Below, in pieces: positions 20,852-30,037 of a stretch of DNA of 64,000 bases. The translations under genes were made by a program, and so were the position numbers. The stretch comes from Denitromonas ohlonensis (lineage in GTDB: Bacteria > Pseudomonadota > Gammaproteobacteria > Burkholderiales > Rhodocyclaceae). The stretch lies in assembly GCF_007625205.1 (NCBI RefSeq), contig NZ_VMNI01000001.1, positions 1 to 64,000 of the forward strand, read 5' to 3'. Below the pieces are notes generated by a model. The model was given only the letters and a program-made list of their open reading frames with translations, had not been told where the DNA came from and made no database searches. Every line of letters starts with the position of its first letter. Positions within the stretch are counted from its first letter, which is position 1.

Positions 20852-21484
20852 ATGGAGTCGCTTCTCAAACCCCTCATTACGCTGCTCGCCATCGTCAATC
20901 CGATCGGCGTGGTGCCCTTCTTCATCCACTTCACGCGCAGCTTTTCGGAACGCCACCGCACCCAAACAGCGCGGGTCGCTGCGTTTTCGGCTTTTGTGGT
21001 GATTTCGCTCAGCGCCCTGCTGGGCCTGCAGATCATCGGCTTCTTCGGCATTTCGCTGGCCTCTTTCCAGGTGGGTGGCGGCCTGCTGCTGCTGATGAGC
21101 GCCATCCAGATGCTCGGCGCCGAGCCGGCCGAATCCAAGCCGCAAGACATCGATGAAGGCGCCCACCGCGCCGACGCGGGCTCGAGCATCGCCGTCGTGC
21201 CGCTCACCATCCCGCTGCTCACCGGCCCGGCCACCATCTCGACCATGGTGATTTACGCCGAAAAAACCGTGAAATGGTGGGAGCTCGGCGTGCTCGTGCT
21301 CTACGGCGTCATCGTCGGCCTGGCCACGCTCGCCGTGTTTTCGGCCGCCGAGCGCATCGGCCGCTTCCTCGGCCAGACCGGCATCAACGTCATGACCCGT
21401 CTGATGGGCCTGATCCTCGCGGCGATTGCCGTCGAAGTCATGGCCGACGGCCTGACCACCCTCTTCCCCGGCCTGCTCGGCTAA
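20852..21484 (+). CDS. MarC family (UPF0056) integral membrane protein
   Basis: A 210-residue protein with six membrane segments. The first, LLAIVNPIGVVPFFIHF, carries the conserved NPxG motif, and IPLLTGPATISTMVIY in the second half is the repeat-related counterpart. Despite the MarC name, the family has no proven role in multiple antibiotic resistance, and its substrate is unknown. It stands between the divergent bestrophin-like gene and a second membrane-protein gene. Confidence 0.88.
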   Translation: MESLLKPLITLLAIVNPIGVVPFFIHFTRSFSERHRTQTARVAAFSAFVVISLSALLGLQIIGFFGISLASFQVGGGLLLLMSAIQMLGAEPAESKPQDIDEGAHRADAGSSIAVVPLTIPLLTGPATISTMVIYAEKTVKWWELGVLVLYGVIVGLATLAVFSAAERIGRFLGQTGINVMTRLMGLILAAIAVEVMADGLTTLFPGLLG

Positions 21485-21585
21485 ACACCGCCCGGTCGTC
21501 TATCCTCCAAAGAACGCGTCCGTCATGACGCGGCTGTCGCATGGCCGGCGCCAGGGCGCAGCCCGCCAACCGTTGGAGGATTCTG

Positions 21586-22920
21586 TTGAGGAAGTTTCTG
21601 GCCGTCTGCCTGATGGGGATCCCGCTGGCGCTGTTCGCGCTGGTCTTGGCCGTTGATCTCACGCAGAACAAGGTCTTGCTGAGCGCCACCGCCGCGCAAC
21701 TCGCCAGCGAAGATATCGACCAGCATGACTACCTCGCCATCCATGACGGCACGATCGCCCTGGACGGACCGTATCTGCCTCAGCGTGTCGCGGACACCGA
21801 CTACGTCCCCGTCTTTGCCGTCGCCGCCAACGGCACCGCCTCTGCCCGCCCCAGCTTCATTGCCATTGTGCCCGCCGGCGCCCTGGCCGGGCTGATCCAG
21901 CCACCGGCCAGCGCCGACGCCCTGCGGCGGGTCGACATGCTTGGCATGCGCAACGGCAGTTGCGGCGAACTGGCAAAGACCAGCCTCCCCGCCACCGCGC
22001 CCCTGCCCTGCATCACCCACGGCAAGCACCCGCATGACACGGTCGGTGTGCTTATCGGCAGCACCATCATGCTCCTGCCCTTCGCCGGCCTCGGCCTGTG
22101 GTTGTGGCGGCGCCGTGGCCCTGTCGCCGTACCGCATCCGCCGCCGGGCTGCCTGATCAAGCTGGGCAAGGCGGTGATGGTGGTGCTGATCTTCGGCGCC
22201 ATCGCCGTCGCCAAGCTGGGCGACGATGTCTTGCCCCCGCTCGCCAAGACCGCCCGGCACCTGGGCAATACGGCGCCTGCCGCCACCAAGGTGCTGGACT
22301 CCCTGCGCACCTATCTGGGCAGTGAAGATTTCGCAGCCGACACGGTGAACTACGGCTACAAGCTGGCCTCGTTAAAGAAGAACCTCGACACGCTCGACAT
22401 CCAGCCCGGCCACACGCTGGAAGTGCAGCTCATCCAGCTCGACGCGGCCAGCATCTACACCCGCGACGCGATGGGCGCGTTTCGCCGGCGCGCCGCCAAT
22501 GCGCTGATCGAACACCAGATTCGCCTTAACGGCGAGCTCGTCGGCGGGCAGTTCTTTGCCACCGACACGACCGACCACTGGCACGCACTGGCCATGCGCC
22601 AGCGCGAGGTGAACGGTCCGGTCGAACTGATCGCCGAACACACAGTGCATACCGACAAGGGCGAGCGCCGCTTGCGCGTGGCCGGCGAAATCGAATTCCT
22701 CGAAGGCGACGCCACCGCCTACCAGCGTGGCGACAAGGTGGTGTTTCGCTACACCGAATCCGCCCTGCAGCAAGTGGCCGAAAAGCGCGAGAAAATTTTC
22801 CAGGCAGTCGGCCGCAATCCGCGCCTGACGTTCGCCATGTCAAATGTGTTGTTCACCGCCGAAGGCGATGCCCTCGTCGCCCGCGCCACCGGCCCCAATC
22901 GGCGCATGTTCACCCCCTGA
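21586..22920 (+). CDS. hypothetical three-helix membrane protein
   Basis: I do not recognise a family. The start at TTG 21586 is preferred because GGAGG (21575-21579) sits six bases upstream and the protein then begins with a clean signal-anchor (RKFLAVCLMGIPLALFALVLAV); the ATG at 21541 would add 15 residues without a ribosome site. Layout of the 444 residues: membrane helix at 3-24, a ~125-residue extracytoplasmic part containing two Cys, helices near 152-173 and 190-210, then a ~230-residue soluble C-terminal domain. That domain has regular beta-rich repeats (GHTLEVQLIQLD, GERRLRVAGEIEFLEGD). Confidence 0.65.
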   Translation: MRKFLAVCLMGIPLALFALVLAVDLTQNKVLLSATAAQLASEDIDQHDYLAIHDGTIALDGPYLPQRVADTDYVPVFAVAANGTASARPSFIAIVPAGALAGLIQPPASADALRRVDMLGMRNGSCGELAKTSLPATAPLPCITHGKHPHDTVGVLIGSTIMLLPFAGLGLWLWRRRGPVAVPHPPPGCLIKLGKAVMVVLIFGAIAVAKLGDDVLPPLAKTARHLGNTAPAATKVLDSLRTYLGSEDFAADTVNYGYKLASLKKNLDTLDIQPGHTLEVQLIQLDAASIYTRDAMGAFRRRAANALIEHQIRLNGELVGGQFFATDTTDHWHALAMRQREVNGPVELIAEHTVHTDKGERRLRVAGEIEFLEGDATAYQRGDKVVFRYTESALQQVAEKREKIFQAVGRNPRLTFAMSNVLFTAEGDALVARATGPNRRMFTP

Positions 22921-23092
22921 CCGCCCGCCCGTCAGACAATGTCAATCGGTTGATCCAGCGCAACGAGTGCACCGCCCATCGCGCGAAGATAGACATGAAG
23001 CCACTGCCTCGGCGCCAGTCGCCCGCGGTAGTGCAACGCACCCTGTCTCGCCCGGCGTATCGGGCATCAGACGCAATCTGTGGAGGTGAATC

Positions 23093-23764
23093 ATGCGACC
23101 ACGATATTCCCTGCTCTCGACAACACTGCTCGCCGCGGCGATCAGCCTGTCTTTCGCGCTGCCCGCTCATGCGCAAACCCCACCACCGCGTGGCCCCGCG
23201 CCGTTCGCAGCCTATGACCAGAATGGCGACGGCGCCGTCACCGAGGCCGAATTCAACGCCTTCCGTGCCAGCCGGCAGGCGGCTGCGGCCACCGATGGCC
23301 GGCCGATGCGTGGCGCCGCCAACGCGCCCGCGTTCAACAGCCTCGACACCAACGGCGATGGCAGCCTGAGTCCCGACGAGTTGGCGGCCGGCCAGGCCAT
23401 GCAATTCCAGAACCGTCCCGGTGGCGGGATGGGACCGGGTGGCGGTCGCGGACCGGGTGGCGGCATGGGACCGGGTGCAGGCATGGGACCGGGTGCAGGC
23501 ATGGGACGGGGCGGTGGCATGGGCCAGAACCAGCCCGCATTCGCCGATTTCGATCTGAACGGTGACGGCCGGATACTGGCCGACGAGCTCACCCAGGCGC
23601 GCAACCAGCGGGTGGGTGAACGCGCCCAGCAGGGTTACCAGATGCGGGGCTTGGCCAATATGCCGTCCTTTTCAGAGATGGATACCGACGGCGACGGTGC
23701 GATCAGCCCGGCGGAATTCGCTGCCCACCAGCAAAGCCGCCGACCTGCTCCGCCCACACAGTGA
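23093..23764 (+). CDS. secreted EF-hand protein with Gly/Met-rich linker
   Basis: A 223-residue exported protein. The Sec signal peptide ends at AHA, cleavage after residue 27. Four canonical calcium-binding loops are visible: D42-E53 (DQNGDGAVTEAE), D85-E96 (DTNGDGSLSPDE), D154-E165 (DLNGDGRILADE) and D197-E208 (DTDGDGAISPAE). The two pairs are separated by a low-complexity GGGMGPG-type repeat at about 109-146. It is probably a periplasmic or extracellular calcium-binding or buffering protein. GGAGGTG precedes the ATG. It stands alone, convergent with the CDGSH gene. Confidence 0.85.
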   Translation: MRPRYSLLSTTLLAAAISLSFALPAHAQTPPPRGPAPFAAYDQNGDGAVTEAEFNAFRASRQAAAATDGRPMRGAANAPAFNSLDTNGDGSLSPDELAAGQAMQFQNRPGGGMGPGGGRGPGGGMGPGAGMGPGAGMGRGGGMGQNQPAFADFDLNGDGRILADELTQARNQRVGERAQQGYQMRGLANMPSFSEMDTDGDGAISPAEFAAHQQSRRPAPPTQ

Positions 23765-23780
23765 CCCGGCATGCTGAGCA

Positions 23781-23808
23781 CACCACGAATGCCAAGGCAT
23801 CCGTGGTG
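23781..23808. terminator. hairpin between convergent EF-hand and CDGSH genes
   Basis: CACCACG (23781-23787) pairs with CGTGGTG (23802-23808), with an inner ATGCC/GGCAT stem. It lies in the 52-base gap between two stop codons. There is no T-tract, so it is a weak bidirectional terminator at best. Confidence 0.45.
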
Positions 23809-23816
23809 GGTTCAGC

Positions 23817-24476
23817 CTAATCCGACGTGAAGCCCGCCTTGACGTGACTGCCGTCGCAGAAGGGCTTGTTCTTCGACGCGCCGCAGCGGCACAGCGCCAC
23901 GGTTGCCCCCTGCCACGCCAGACGGCCGCTCGCCGCGTGCATACGCAGATTGCCATTGAACAAGAGCGGGCCATCCTTGAGCGGCGTGATCTGTAGCGCC
24001 CCGCCCGAGCTGGCGGCCGAATCACCTCGCTCGCCCACCGCGCCGTAGTCCTTGAAGTCCGCCGCTTCATGGCTGTTGTCGCAAAAGGGTTTGTTTTTGG
24101 AGGCCCCGCATCGACACAGCGCGGCCCGAAACTGCAGGCCCGGCTGCGCCGCCGGATCGACGCCGTCGATATGCAGGTCGCCATGCACAAACAGCGGCCC
24201 GTTGCAGGCCACAAACACCGTATTCACTTCTGGCGCGACCTCCGCCGCACCGCCGCACGTGTCGCGATAGGCCAACGCGCCGCTCGGGCAGCGCTCGACA
24301 ATCTGTTTCGCCTCGTCGGTGTCCGACAGATCGGGCTGACACCATGGCTTTCGCCCGCCAACAAACAGCTCACCCGCCGCCTGCCCGCACTCGGCCACAT
24401 GGATACACAGACGGCTGTCCCAGGTCACATCGAGGGTCTTGCCGGAAAATATCAACGGCTTCGCTTTGCTGTTCAT
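23817..24476 (-). CDS. Fer4_19-CDGSH-CDGSH iron-sulfur protein
   Basis: A 219-residue soluble protein. The N-terminal ~70 residues (RLCIHVAECGQAAG ... VERCPSGALAY) form a divergent single-cluster ferredoxin-like domain. Two CDGSH zinc-finger-like motifs follow, CRCGASKNKPFCDNSH near residue 120 and CRCGASKNKPFCDGSH near 195; each Cys3-His1 set normally binds a 2Fe-2S cluster. The protein may therefore hold three clusters and shuttle electrons or iron. No partner gene is evident; the gene behind it (TauE/SafE) runs the same way, 63 bases away. Confidence 0.88.
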   Translation of the reverse strand: MNSKAKPLIFSGKTLDVTWDSRLCIHVAECGQAAGELFVGGRKPWCQPDLSDTDEAKQIVERCPSGALAYRDTCGGAAEVAPEVNTVFVACNGPLFVHGDLHIDGVDPAAQPGLQFRAALCRCGASKNKPFCDNSHEAADFKDYGAVGERGDSAASSGGALQITPLKDGPLLFNGNLRMHAASGRLAWQGATVALCRCGASKNKPFCDGSHVKAGFTSD

Positions 24477-24539
24477 TGCGCACGCTCCGAAGGTTCAGGC
24501 CCACTACCGCTATAGACCAGCACGCGCGCCGACGCGAAT

Positions 24540-25295
24540 TCAGACGGCGAAGGCCTGCCAGATCAGGCGCAAGGCCAGCATCGTCAGAACGACATCGAAG
24601 ATCTTGGCGAAGTGTTTGTCCTGCATGCGCTTGAGCAGATGCAAGCCGATCCAGGTGCCGATCGCACCGCAGGCGATCATGGCGCCGATCAGCGGCAGCA
24701 GCGCGCTCAGATCGAAGCCGGCCTCCTGAAAAACGACGGCCTTCATCCCGTGCTGGAATGACATCGCCGCCGAAAAGGTCGCCACGGTGGTGAAGCGATC
24801 ACGATGAATCTGCTTGATGAACGCGCCCACCAGCGCCCCCGTGGCACCCACAAACAGCGACACAAAGGTGGTCACGCCGCCGGCCACGGCAATGCCCGGT
24901 CGGCTCAGCACCAGCCTGGGCAGCCGCGGCCCCCAGCACAGATACAGGATGAAGCCGGCGATGCTCAAATACATGGTTTTCGGCGGCAGATTGACCAGCA
25001 CCGCCGCGCCAACCAGCGCACCGACCAGCGCGCCCGGCAAAAAGACGCCCAGCGTTCGCCAGTCGATATGCCGCCAGCTCATGATCGCGCGGCCGCCGTT
25101 CGAGCCCAGCTGCACCACACCATGCACCGGAATGATCACCGCCGGCGGCAAGACCTGCGCCATGATCGCCAGCAGCATGATGCCGCCACCCGCGCCGAGG
25201 CTGGCGGTCAGCGTCGAGGTAACACAGGCGCTGACAAGCAACAGCGCCACCACAGCCATCGGCAAATCGCCAAACACGGACAGAGACAGGCTCAC
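24540..25295 (-). CDS. TauE/SafE family membrane transporter
   Basis: A 251-residue protein with eight predicted membrane segments in two similar halves (ASLGAGGGIMLLAIMAQVLPPAVIIPVHGV and VGATGALVGAFIKQIHRDR), the arrangement of the TauE/SafE family. Members export sulfite, sulfoacetate or related organosulfur compounds; the substrate here is unknown. The start is GTG at 25295; ATG at 25259 is a shorter option. It precedes the CDGSH gene on the same strand but a joint function is only a guess. Confidence 0.85.
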   Translation of the reverse strand: MSLSLSVFGDLPMAVVALLLVSACVTSTLTASLGAGGGIMLLAIMAQVLPPAVIIPVHGVVQLGSNGGRAIMSWRHIDWRTLGVFLPGALVGALVGAAVLVNLPPKTMYLSIAGFILYLCWGPRLPRLVLSRPGIAVAGGVTTFVSLFVGATGALVGAFIKQIHRDRFTTVATFSAAMSFQHGMKAVVFQEAGFDLSALLPLIGAMIACGAIGTWIGLHLLKRMQDKHFAKIFDVVLTMLALRLIWQAFAV

Positions 25296-25358
25296 AGCGA
25301 TGACTCGAGGCGGAAAGCCCGCATTCTACGGGGCGCGCCAGCCCCCGACCAGTCAGGC

Positions 25359-26564
25359 TCACTCGTGGCGCAAGGCGTCGATCGGATCGAGCCGCGCTGC
25401 GCGCCGCGCCGGAAAGAAGCCGAACACCACACCGATCAAGGCCGAGATGCCGAAGGACAACAAATTGATGGCCGGATCAAACAGATACGGGATGCTCATC
25501 AGCGACGATAGCCCGATCGACGCGCCGGTGGCCAGCGCCACCCCGATCAGCCCGCCGAGGCTGGACAGCACCACCGCCTCGATCAGGAATTGCAGCAACA
25601 CCTCGTGCTCCAGCGCGCCAATCGCCAGGCGGATGCCGATCTCGCGGGTGCGCTCGGTGACCGACACCAGCATGATGTTCATGATGCCGATACCGCCCAC
25701 CAGCAGGCTGACCGCCGCCACCGCGCCGAGCAGCGTGGTCATGATGCGGGTGGTGGACGACAGCGTCTGGGCGATCTGCTTGGTGTCGAGCACGTTGAAG
25801 TTGTCGTCCTCGTTGGCGCCGATCTTGCGCCGCTCGCGCAGCAGGGTCTCGACACGCGCCTTGACGGCGTCGGTGGCGTTGCTGTCGTTGGCCGACACCA
25901 GCAGCGTGCGCACATCCTGGTCGCCGGTCAGACGGCGCTGCACGGTGCGGATCGGCATCACGATGGTGTCGTCCTGGTCCGAGCCAAAGGCCGACTGCCC
26001 CTTGGCGGCCAGCACGCCGATCACCTGACACGAGAAGTCCGCCACCCGCATCGACTCGCCCAGCGGATCGCCGCCGCCAAACAGCTCGCGCTGCAAGGTG
26101 GCGCCGATCACGCACACCGCCTTGCCGCCGCGCTCCTCGGCCTCGGTGAAGATCCGGCCGCCGGTCAGCGTCCAGCCCGCCGCGGTGAAGTAATCCCGCG
26201 TGCTGCCGGTGGCCACGCTCGACCAGTTGCGCGCGCCCACCACCACCGACACCGCCTTGCGCGTCTCCGGTGCCACGGCCTTGACGCCCGACACCTGCGC
26301 CGCGATGGCCTGCACATCGGCCACTTTGAACATCGGCGCCCCGGCGCTGCCGCCCGGGCCGATGCGCTGGCCGGGGCGCACCATCAGCAGGTTGCTGCCC
26401 AGGCTGGACACCTGATCGGAGATCGAGCGCGTCGCCCCGTTGCCGAGCGTCACCATGGTGATCACCGCCGCCACGCCGATGACGATGCCGAGAATGGTCA
26501 GAAAGGAGCGCAGCAGGTTGCGGCGGATCTCGCGCAGGGCGAGCAGAAAGGTATTCCAGATCAT
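25359..26564 (-). CDS. MacB-type ABC transporter permease
   Basis: A 401-residue permease of the FtsX/MacB type: one N-terminal helix (SFLTILGIVIGVAAVITMV), a ~220-residue periplasmic MacB core domain, and three C-terminal helices starting at TLLGAVAAVSLLVGGIGIMNIML, with the coupling segment TERTREIGIRLAIGA. Such proteins are mechanotransducers that drive efflux through a periplasmic adaptor and TolC rather than moving substrate across the inner membrane. It is the last gene of a four-gene operon and overlaps the ATPase gene by four bases. Unlike E. coli MacB, the ATPase is a separate polypeptide. Confidence 0.92.
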   Translation of the reverse strand: MIWNTFLLALREIRRNLLRSFLTILGIVIGVAAVITMVTLGNGATRSISDQVSSLGSNLLMVRPGQRIGPGGSAGAPMFKVADVQAIAAQVSGVKAVAPETRKAVSVVVGARNWSSVATGSTRDYFTAAGWTLTGGRIFTEAEERGGKAVCVIGATLQRELFGGGDPLGESMRVADFSCQVIGVLAAKGQSAFGSDQDDTIVMPIRTVQRRLTGDQDVRTLLVSANDSNATDAVKARVETLLRERRKIGANEDDNFNVLDTKQIAQTLSSTTRIMTTLLGAVAAVSLLVGGIGIMNIMLVSVTERTREIGIRLAIGALEHEVLLQFLIEAVVLSSLGGLIGVALATGASIGLSSLMSIPYLFDPAINLLSFGISALIGVVFGFFPARRAARLDPIDALRHE

Positions 26565-27289
26565 GGGGTCGCCTCCGCCACCGGTGTGCGCGAATCGCGA
26601 TCGACCCGGCCATCGACGAAATGCACCTGCCGGTGCGCATAGGCCGCCATCTCCGGCTCATGGGTGACCATCAGGATGGTGATGCCACGCTGGCGGTTGA
26701 GCTCGGTGAGCAGCTCCATGATCTCGCGGCTGCGCTGGCTGTCGAGGTTGCCGGTCGGCTCGTCAGCCAGCAACACCGCCGGATTGGTGACGATGGCGCG
26801 GGCAATGGCCACGCGTTGCTGCTGGCCGCCGGAGAGCTCCGCCGGGGTGTGGTCTTCCCAGCCATCGAGGCCGACCTGGGCCAGCGCAGCGCGCGCCGCG
26901 GCATGGCGACGGGCCACCGGCTCGCCGCGATAGAGCAGCGGCAGCTCGACATTCTCCAGCGCCGAGGTGCGCCCCAGCAGGTTGAAGCCCTGAAACACAA
27001 AGCCGAGAAAATGCCGCCGCAGCAAGGCCCGCTGGTTGCGGTCCATGGTCTCGACGTGCACGCCCTGAAACTGGTAGCTGCCGGCGGTTGGCGTGTCGAG
27101 GCAGCCGAGGATATTCATCACCGTCGACTTGCCCGAACCGCTCGGCCCCATCACCGCCACAAACTCGCCGGCCTGGACGCTCAGGTCCACCCCGCGCAGC
27201 GCCTGAAACGCCGCCGGCCCGCTGCCATAGACCTTGGTGATGTCAGCCAGCCGGATCAGCGCCTCGGGCGTGTCGACAATCGCGTTCAT
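26561..27289 (-). CDS. MacB-type ABC transporter ATP-binding protein
   Basis: A 242-residue ATPase of the LolD/MacB class. Walker A is GPSGSGKST, the signature is LSGGQQQR, Walker B is AVLLADEPTGNLDS, and the switch His is in LMVTHEPEMA. It powers the permease encoded downstream. Start and stop codons overlap both neighbours by four bases (ATGA), which argues for coupled translation and balanced subunit amounts. Confidence 0.94.
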   Translation of the reverse strand: MNAIVDTPEALIRLADITKVYGSGPAAFQALRGVDLSVQAGEFVAVMGPSGSGKSTVMNILGCLDTPTAGSYQFQGVHVETMDRNQRALLRRHFLGFVFQGFNLLGRTSALENVELPLLYRGEPVARRHAAARAALAQVGLDGWEDHTPAELSGGQQQRVAIARAIVTNPAVLLADEPTGNLDSQRSREIMELLTELNRQRGITILMVTHEPEMAAYAHRQVHFVDGRVDRDSRTPVAEATP

Positions 27290-28575
27290 CGTGCGCCGCT
27301 CACCGCTTCGGTAATCACCGCCGCGCCGGCTGCCAGATCACCCGACACGATCTCGGTCACCCGCCCGTTGGTGGCGCCGGTCTTCACCATCAGTGGCGCC
27401 GGCTGCCCATCGCGCAGCACCCACAGCTGGCGCTCGCCGGCGGCCGGATCCTTCAGCTTGACCGTTTTGGCCTGTCGCGGCGGGCGCGGCATCAGGCTGG
27501 AGATGAGGCTCTGCTTGCGCTCGCCGCGCGCCACCGACGGCGTATAGCGCAGCGCCGCGTTGGGCACCAGCACCACGTCGGTCTTTTCCAGCGTGGTGAT
27601 CTCGGCGGTGGCGGTCATGCCGGGGCGCAGGCTGAGGTCTTCGTTCGCCACTTCCAGCGTGGTCAGGTAGGTCACCACGTTGTCGGTGGTGGTCGCGCCG
27701 TAGCTGACGCGGGTAATGAGCGCCGGATAGCGCCGGTCGGTGTAGGCATCGACGGTAAAGCTCGCACGCTGCCCCTCCTTCACCTGCCCCACGTCGGCCT
27801 CGTCAACCTTCACCTGCAACTCCATTTTCGCCAGGTCTTCGGCCAGGGTGAACAGCGTGGCCACCTGCAAGGAGGCCGCCACGGTCTGGCCCGGCTCCAC
27901 CGCGCGCGACAACACCACACCGTCAATCGGCGAGCGGATCGAGGCTTTGGAGAGATTGGTCTCGTTGGTGCGCAGCGTGGCCTTGGCCTGCAACACGCCC
28001 GCCTGCGCGCTGGCGAGGTTGGCCTTGGCGCGCGCCTGCGTTGCCTCGGCGGTCTCGATCTCGGTCTTCGACGGCACCTTGCCGCCCGAGAGCTTGAACA
28101 CCGCGTTCAGGCGCGACAGACTGGCACCAGCCTCCTGCACCGTGGCCTCGGCCTGGCGCACACCGGCTTCGGCCACTTTAACGGCGGCGCGGGCATTGGC
28201 CACCTGGTCTTCAAGCTTCGACACATCCAGCCGGGCCAGCACCTGCCCTTTGCGCACCCGGCTGTTGTCATCGACAAACACCTGTTCGATGGTGCCGGAC
28301 AACTCACTGCCCACGTTCACCTGATTGGTCGGTTGCAGCGTGCCGGTGGCCGACACGGTGACCACCAGCGCCCCGCGCTCGACCGGGCTGCTCTGGTAGC
28401 GCACGGCGGTGGCCGCGCCATTGCCGGCAAACAGCGCATAGCCACCGGCGCCGAGCAGCAGCACCACAAGCGCGCCCAACCACCAGCGGCCGCGGCGGGG
28501 TTTCTGGGTGGTCACATCAAGGATGGCGGATGGCGCGAGGGCGGCCGGCGAGCCGAGTTTTTCGGGCGAATTCAT
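27286..28575 (-). CDS. MacA-like periplasmic adaptor subunit
   Basis: A 429-residue membrane-fusion protein. One N-terminal helix (RWWLGALVVLLLGAGGYALFA) anchors it; a biotinyl-lipoyl-like half follows (VGSELSGTIEQVFVDDNSRV), then a long helical hairpin of alternating Ala-rich heptads (about residues 120-210), the second lipoyl half (IRSPIDGVVLSRAVEPGQTV) and beta-barrel domains. It bridges the MacB-type permease and the outer-membrane channel encoded downstream and upstream in the same operon. The substrate (drug, peptide or siderophore) cannot be read from sequence. Confidence 0.92.
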   Translation of the reverse strand: MNSPEKLGSPAALAPSAILDVTTQKPRRGRWWLGALVVLLLGAGGYALFAGNGAATAVRYQSSPVERGALVVTVSATGTLQPTNQVNVGSELSGTIEQVFVDDNSRVRKGQVLARLDVSKLEDQVANARAAVKVAEAGVRQAEATVQEAGASLSRLNAVFKLSGGKVPSKTEIETAEATQARAKANLASAQAGVLQAKATLRTNETNLSKASIRSPIDGVVLSRAVEPGQTVAASLQVATLFTLAEDLAKMELQVKVDEADVGQVKEGQRASFTVDAYTDRRYPALITRVSYGATTTDNVVTYLTTLEVANEDLSLRPGMTATAEITTLEKTDVVLVPNAALRYTPSVARGERKQSLISSLMPRPPRQAKTVKLKDPAAGERQLWVLRDGQPAPLMVKTGATNGRVTEIVSGDLAAGAAVITEAVSGAR

Positions 28576-30014
28576 GAGGGGTTTCCCTGCGGGGTGTCTG
28601 CGGATTCGGTCAGATCGGCGCGCGACCAGCCGCCACCGAGTGCCTTGTAGAGCTGGATCACCGCGTTCAGGCGCTCGCCTTCGGCGCTGGCCAGACTGTC
28701 TTCGGTGCTGAGCAGACTGCGCTCGGTTTCGAGCACGGTACGAAAATCGATCAGGCCACTGCGATACCGGTCGGCGGCCAGCAGATTGGCGTTGCGTGCC
28801 GCGGTGCTGGCGGCGGCCAAGGCCTCTCGCCGGCGGGCGGTGTTGTCGAGCGCGGTAAGCGCGTTCTCGACGTCTTCGAGCGCAGCCAGCACGGTGCTGC
28901 GATAGCTGTGCAGGCGCTGCTCGCGCACCGCGTCTTGCTGGTCGACCCGCGCCGCCAGTGCGCCGCCGTCAAACAACACGCCGCTGATGCCGGCAGCCAA
29001 CGAGCGAATCACCGAGGCGCCATTGCCCAGCGCACCCAATGTCGCCGCCTCCAGCCCGATCGAGCCACTCAGGCTGAAGCCCGGATAGCGCGCCGCCTCG
29101 GCCACGCCGATGCGCGCCGTCTCCGCCGCCAGTTGCCGCTCGGCGGACTGCACGTCGGGGCGCTGGCGCAACACCTCGGCCGGAATGCCGACGGCAATGG
29201 CGGTCGGCAGCGCCGGCAGCGTGCCCTCGGCAAGGCTCGCCTGCAAGCGGCCGGGCGCCTCGCCGGTCAGCACGGCAAGATGGTTGGCGGCCTGCGCAAT
29301 GCTGGTCTGCAGGCTGGGGATCTGTGCGCGCGTCTGCTCGGCGTTGGTGCGCGCCTGCTCCACATCCACCGAACTGGCCAGCCCGGCCTGGGCACGCCAG
29401 TCGGTCAGTTGCAAGGTTTCAAGCTGGGTGGCCAGGTTGCGGCGGGCAATTTCCAGCCGCGCCTGGCTGGTGCGCAGCGTCACATAGTTGAGCGCCACCT
29501 CGGCGGCCAGCGAAGCCTGCGTGCTGGCCAGCGTCGCGCTGACCGCCTCGCGATCGGCCTGGGCCGCCTCGACGCCGCGGCGCGTGCCGCCAAACACATC
29601 GAGTTCCCAGCTGGCATCGACGCCGGCGCGCCAGCTTTCGCTCACCGCCGCATCGCCGGACCGGCTGGCGCTGGTAGCGCCCGAGGCGCCGACGTTCGGC
29701 CCCTGCCCGGCCCGCGCCACACGCTCGAGCGCGCGCGCGGCCCGCAGCGCCGCGCGGGACGATTGCAGATCGGGATTGCGACGCAGCGCCTGCTCGACCA
29801 GCGCGCTGAGTTCGGCATCGCCCAGCGCTTGCCACCAACGCGCAATCGACGCGCTGTCGGTGGCGGCCGCCGAGACCGGGTTCGCATGCCAGGCCGTCGG
29901 CGCCGGCTGGGCCGGGGCCACATAATCAGGGCCCAGCGTGGCGCAACCGCTCAACAGCACGGCCAACAAGCCGGCGCCGAGGGTGCGTGGATGCGAAGGT
30001 CGCGAGGATGTCAT
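28572..30014 (-). CDS. NodT-family outer-membrane efflux lipoprotein
   Basis: A 480-residue TolC-like channel subunit. The start at 30014 gives a lipoprotein signal with lipobox LLSGC, so the mature protein begins at a lipidated Cys. CATLGPDYVAP is the usual NodT beginning. Two internal repeats of alpha-barrel helices (about residues 60-260 and 265-470) contain the typical RPDVQSAERQLAAETARIGVAEAARYP motif. It is first in the operon with adaptor, ATPase and permease, so a complete tripartite pump is encoded. Longer in-frame starts would abolish the signal peptide. Confidence 0.92.
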   Translation of the reverse strand: MTSSRPSHPRTLGAGLLAVLLSGCATLGPDYVAPAQPAPTAWHANPVSAAATDSASIARWWQALGDAELSALVEQALRRNPDLQSSRAALRAARALERVARAGQGPNVGASGATSASRSGDAAVSESWRAGVDASWELDVFGGTRRGVEAAQADREAVSATLASTQASLAAEVALNYVTLRTSQARLEIARRNLATQLETLQLTDWRAQAGLASSVDVEQARTNAEQTRAQIPSLQTSIAQAANHLAVLTGEAPGRLQASLAEGTLPALPTAIAVGIPAEVLRQRPDVQSAERQLAAETARIGVAEAARYPGFSLSGSIGLEAATLGALGNGASVIRSLAAGISGVLFDGGALAARVDQQDAVREQRLHSYRSTVLAALEDVENALTALDNTARRREALAAASTAARNANLLAADRYRSGLIDFRTVLETERSLLSTEDSLASAEGERLNAVIQLYKALGGGWSRADLTESADTPQGNPS

Positions 30015-30037
30015 GGCAGTCGCCGTCAGAGTTGAGT

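Noticed and set aside
19793-21166. A 457-residue version of the bestrophin-like protein
   Set aside because: The extra N-terminal part runs antisense through the start of the MarC gene and has no homology-like sequence; the bestrophin domain begins near 20722.
23430-23530. Direct repeats that could be read as a CRISPR-like array
   Set aside because: They are in-frame Gly/Met/Pro codons inside the EF-hand protein, without spacers of regular length.
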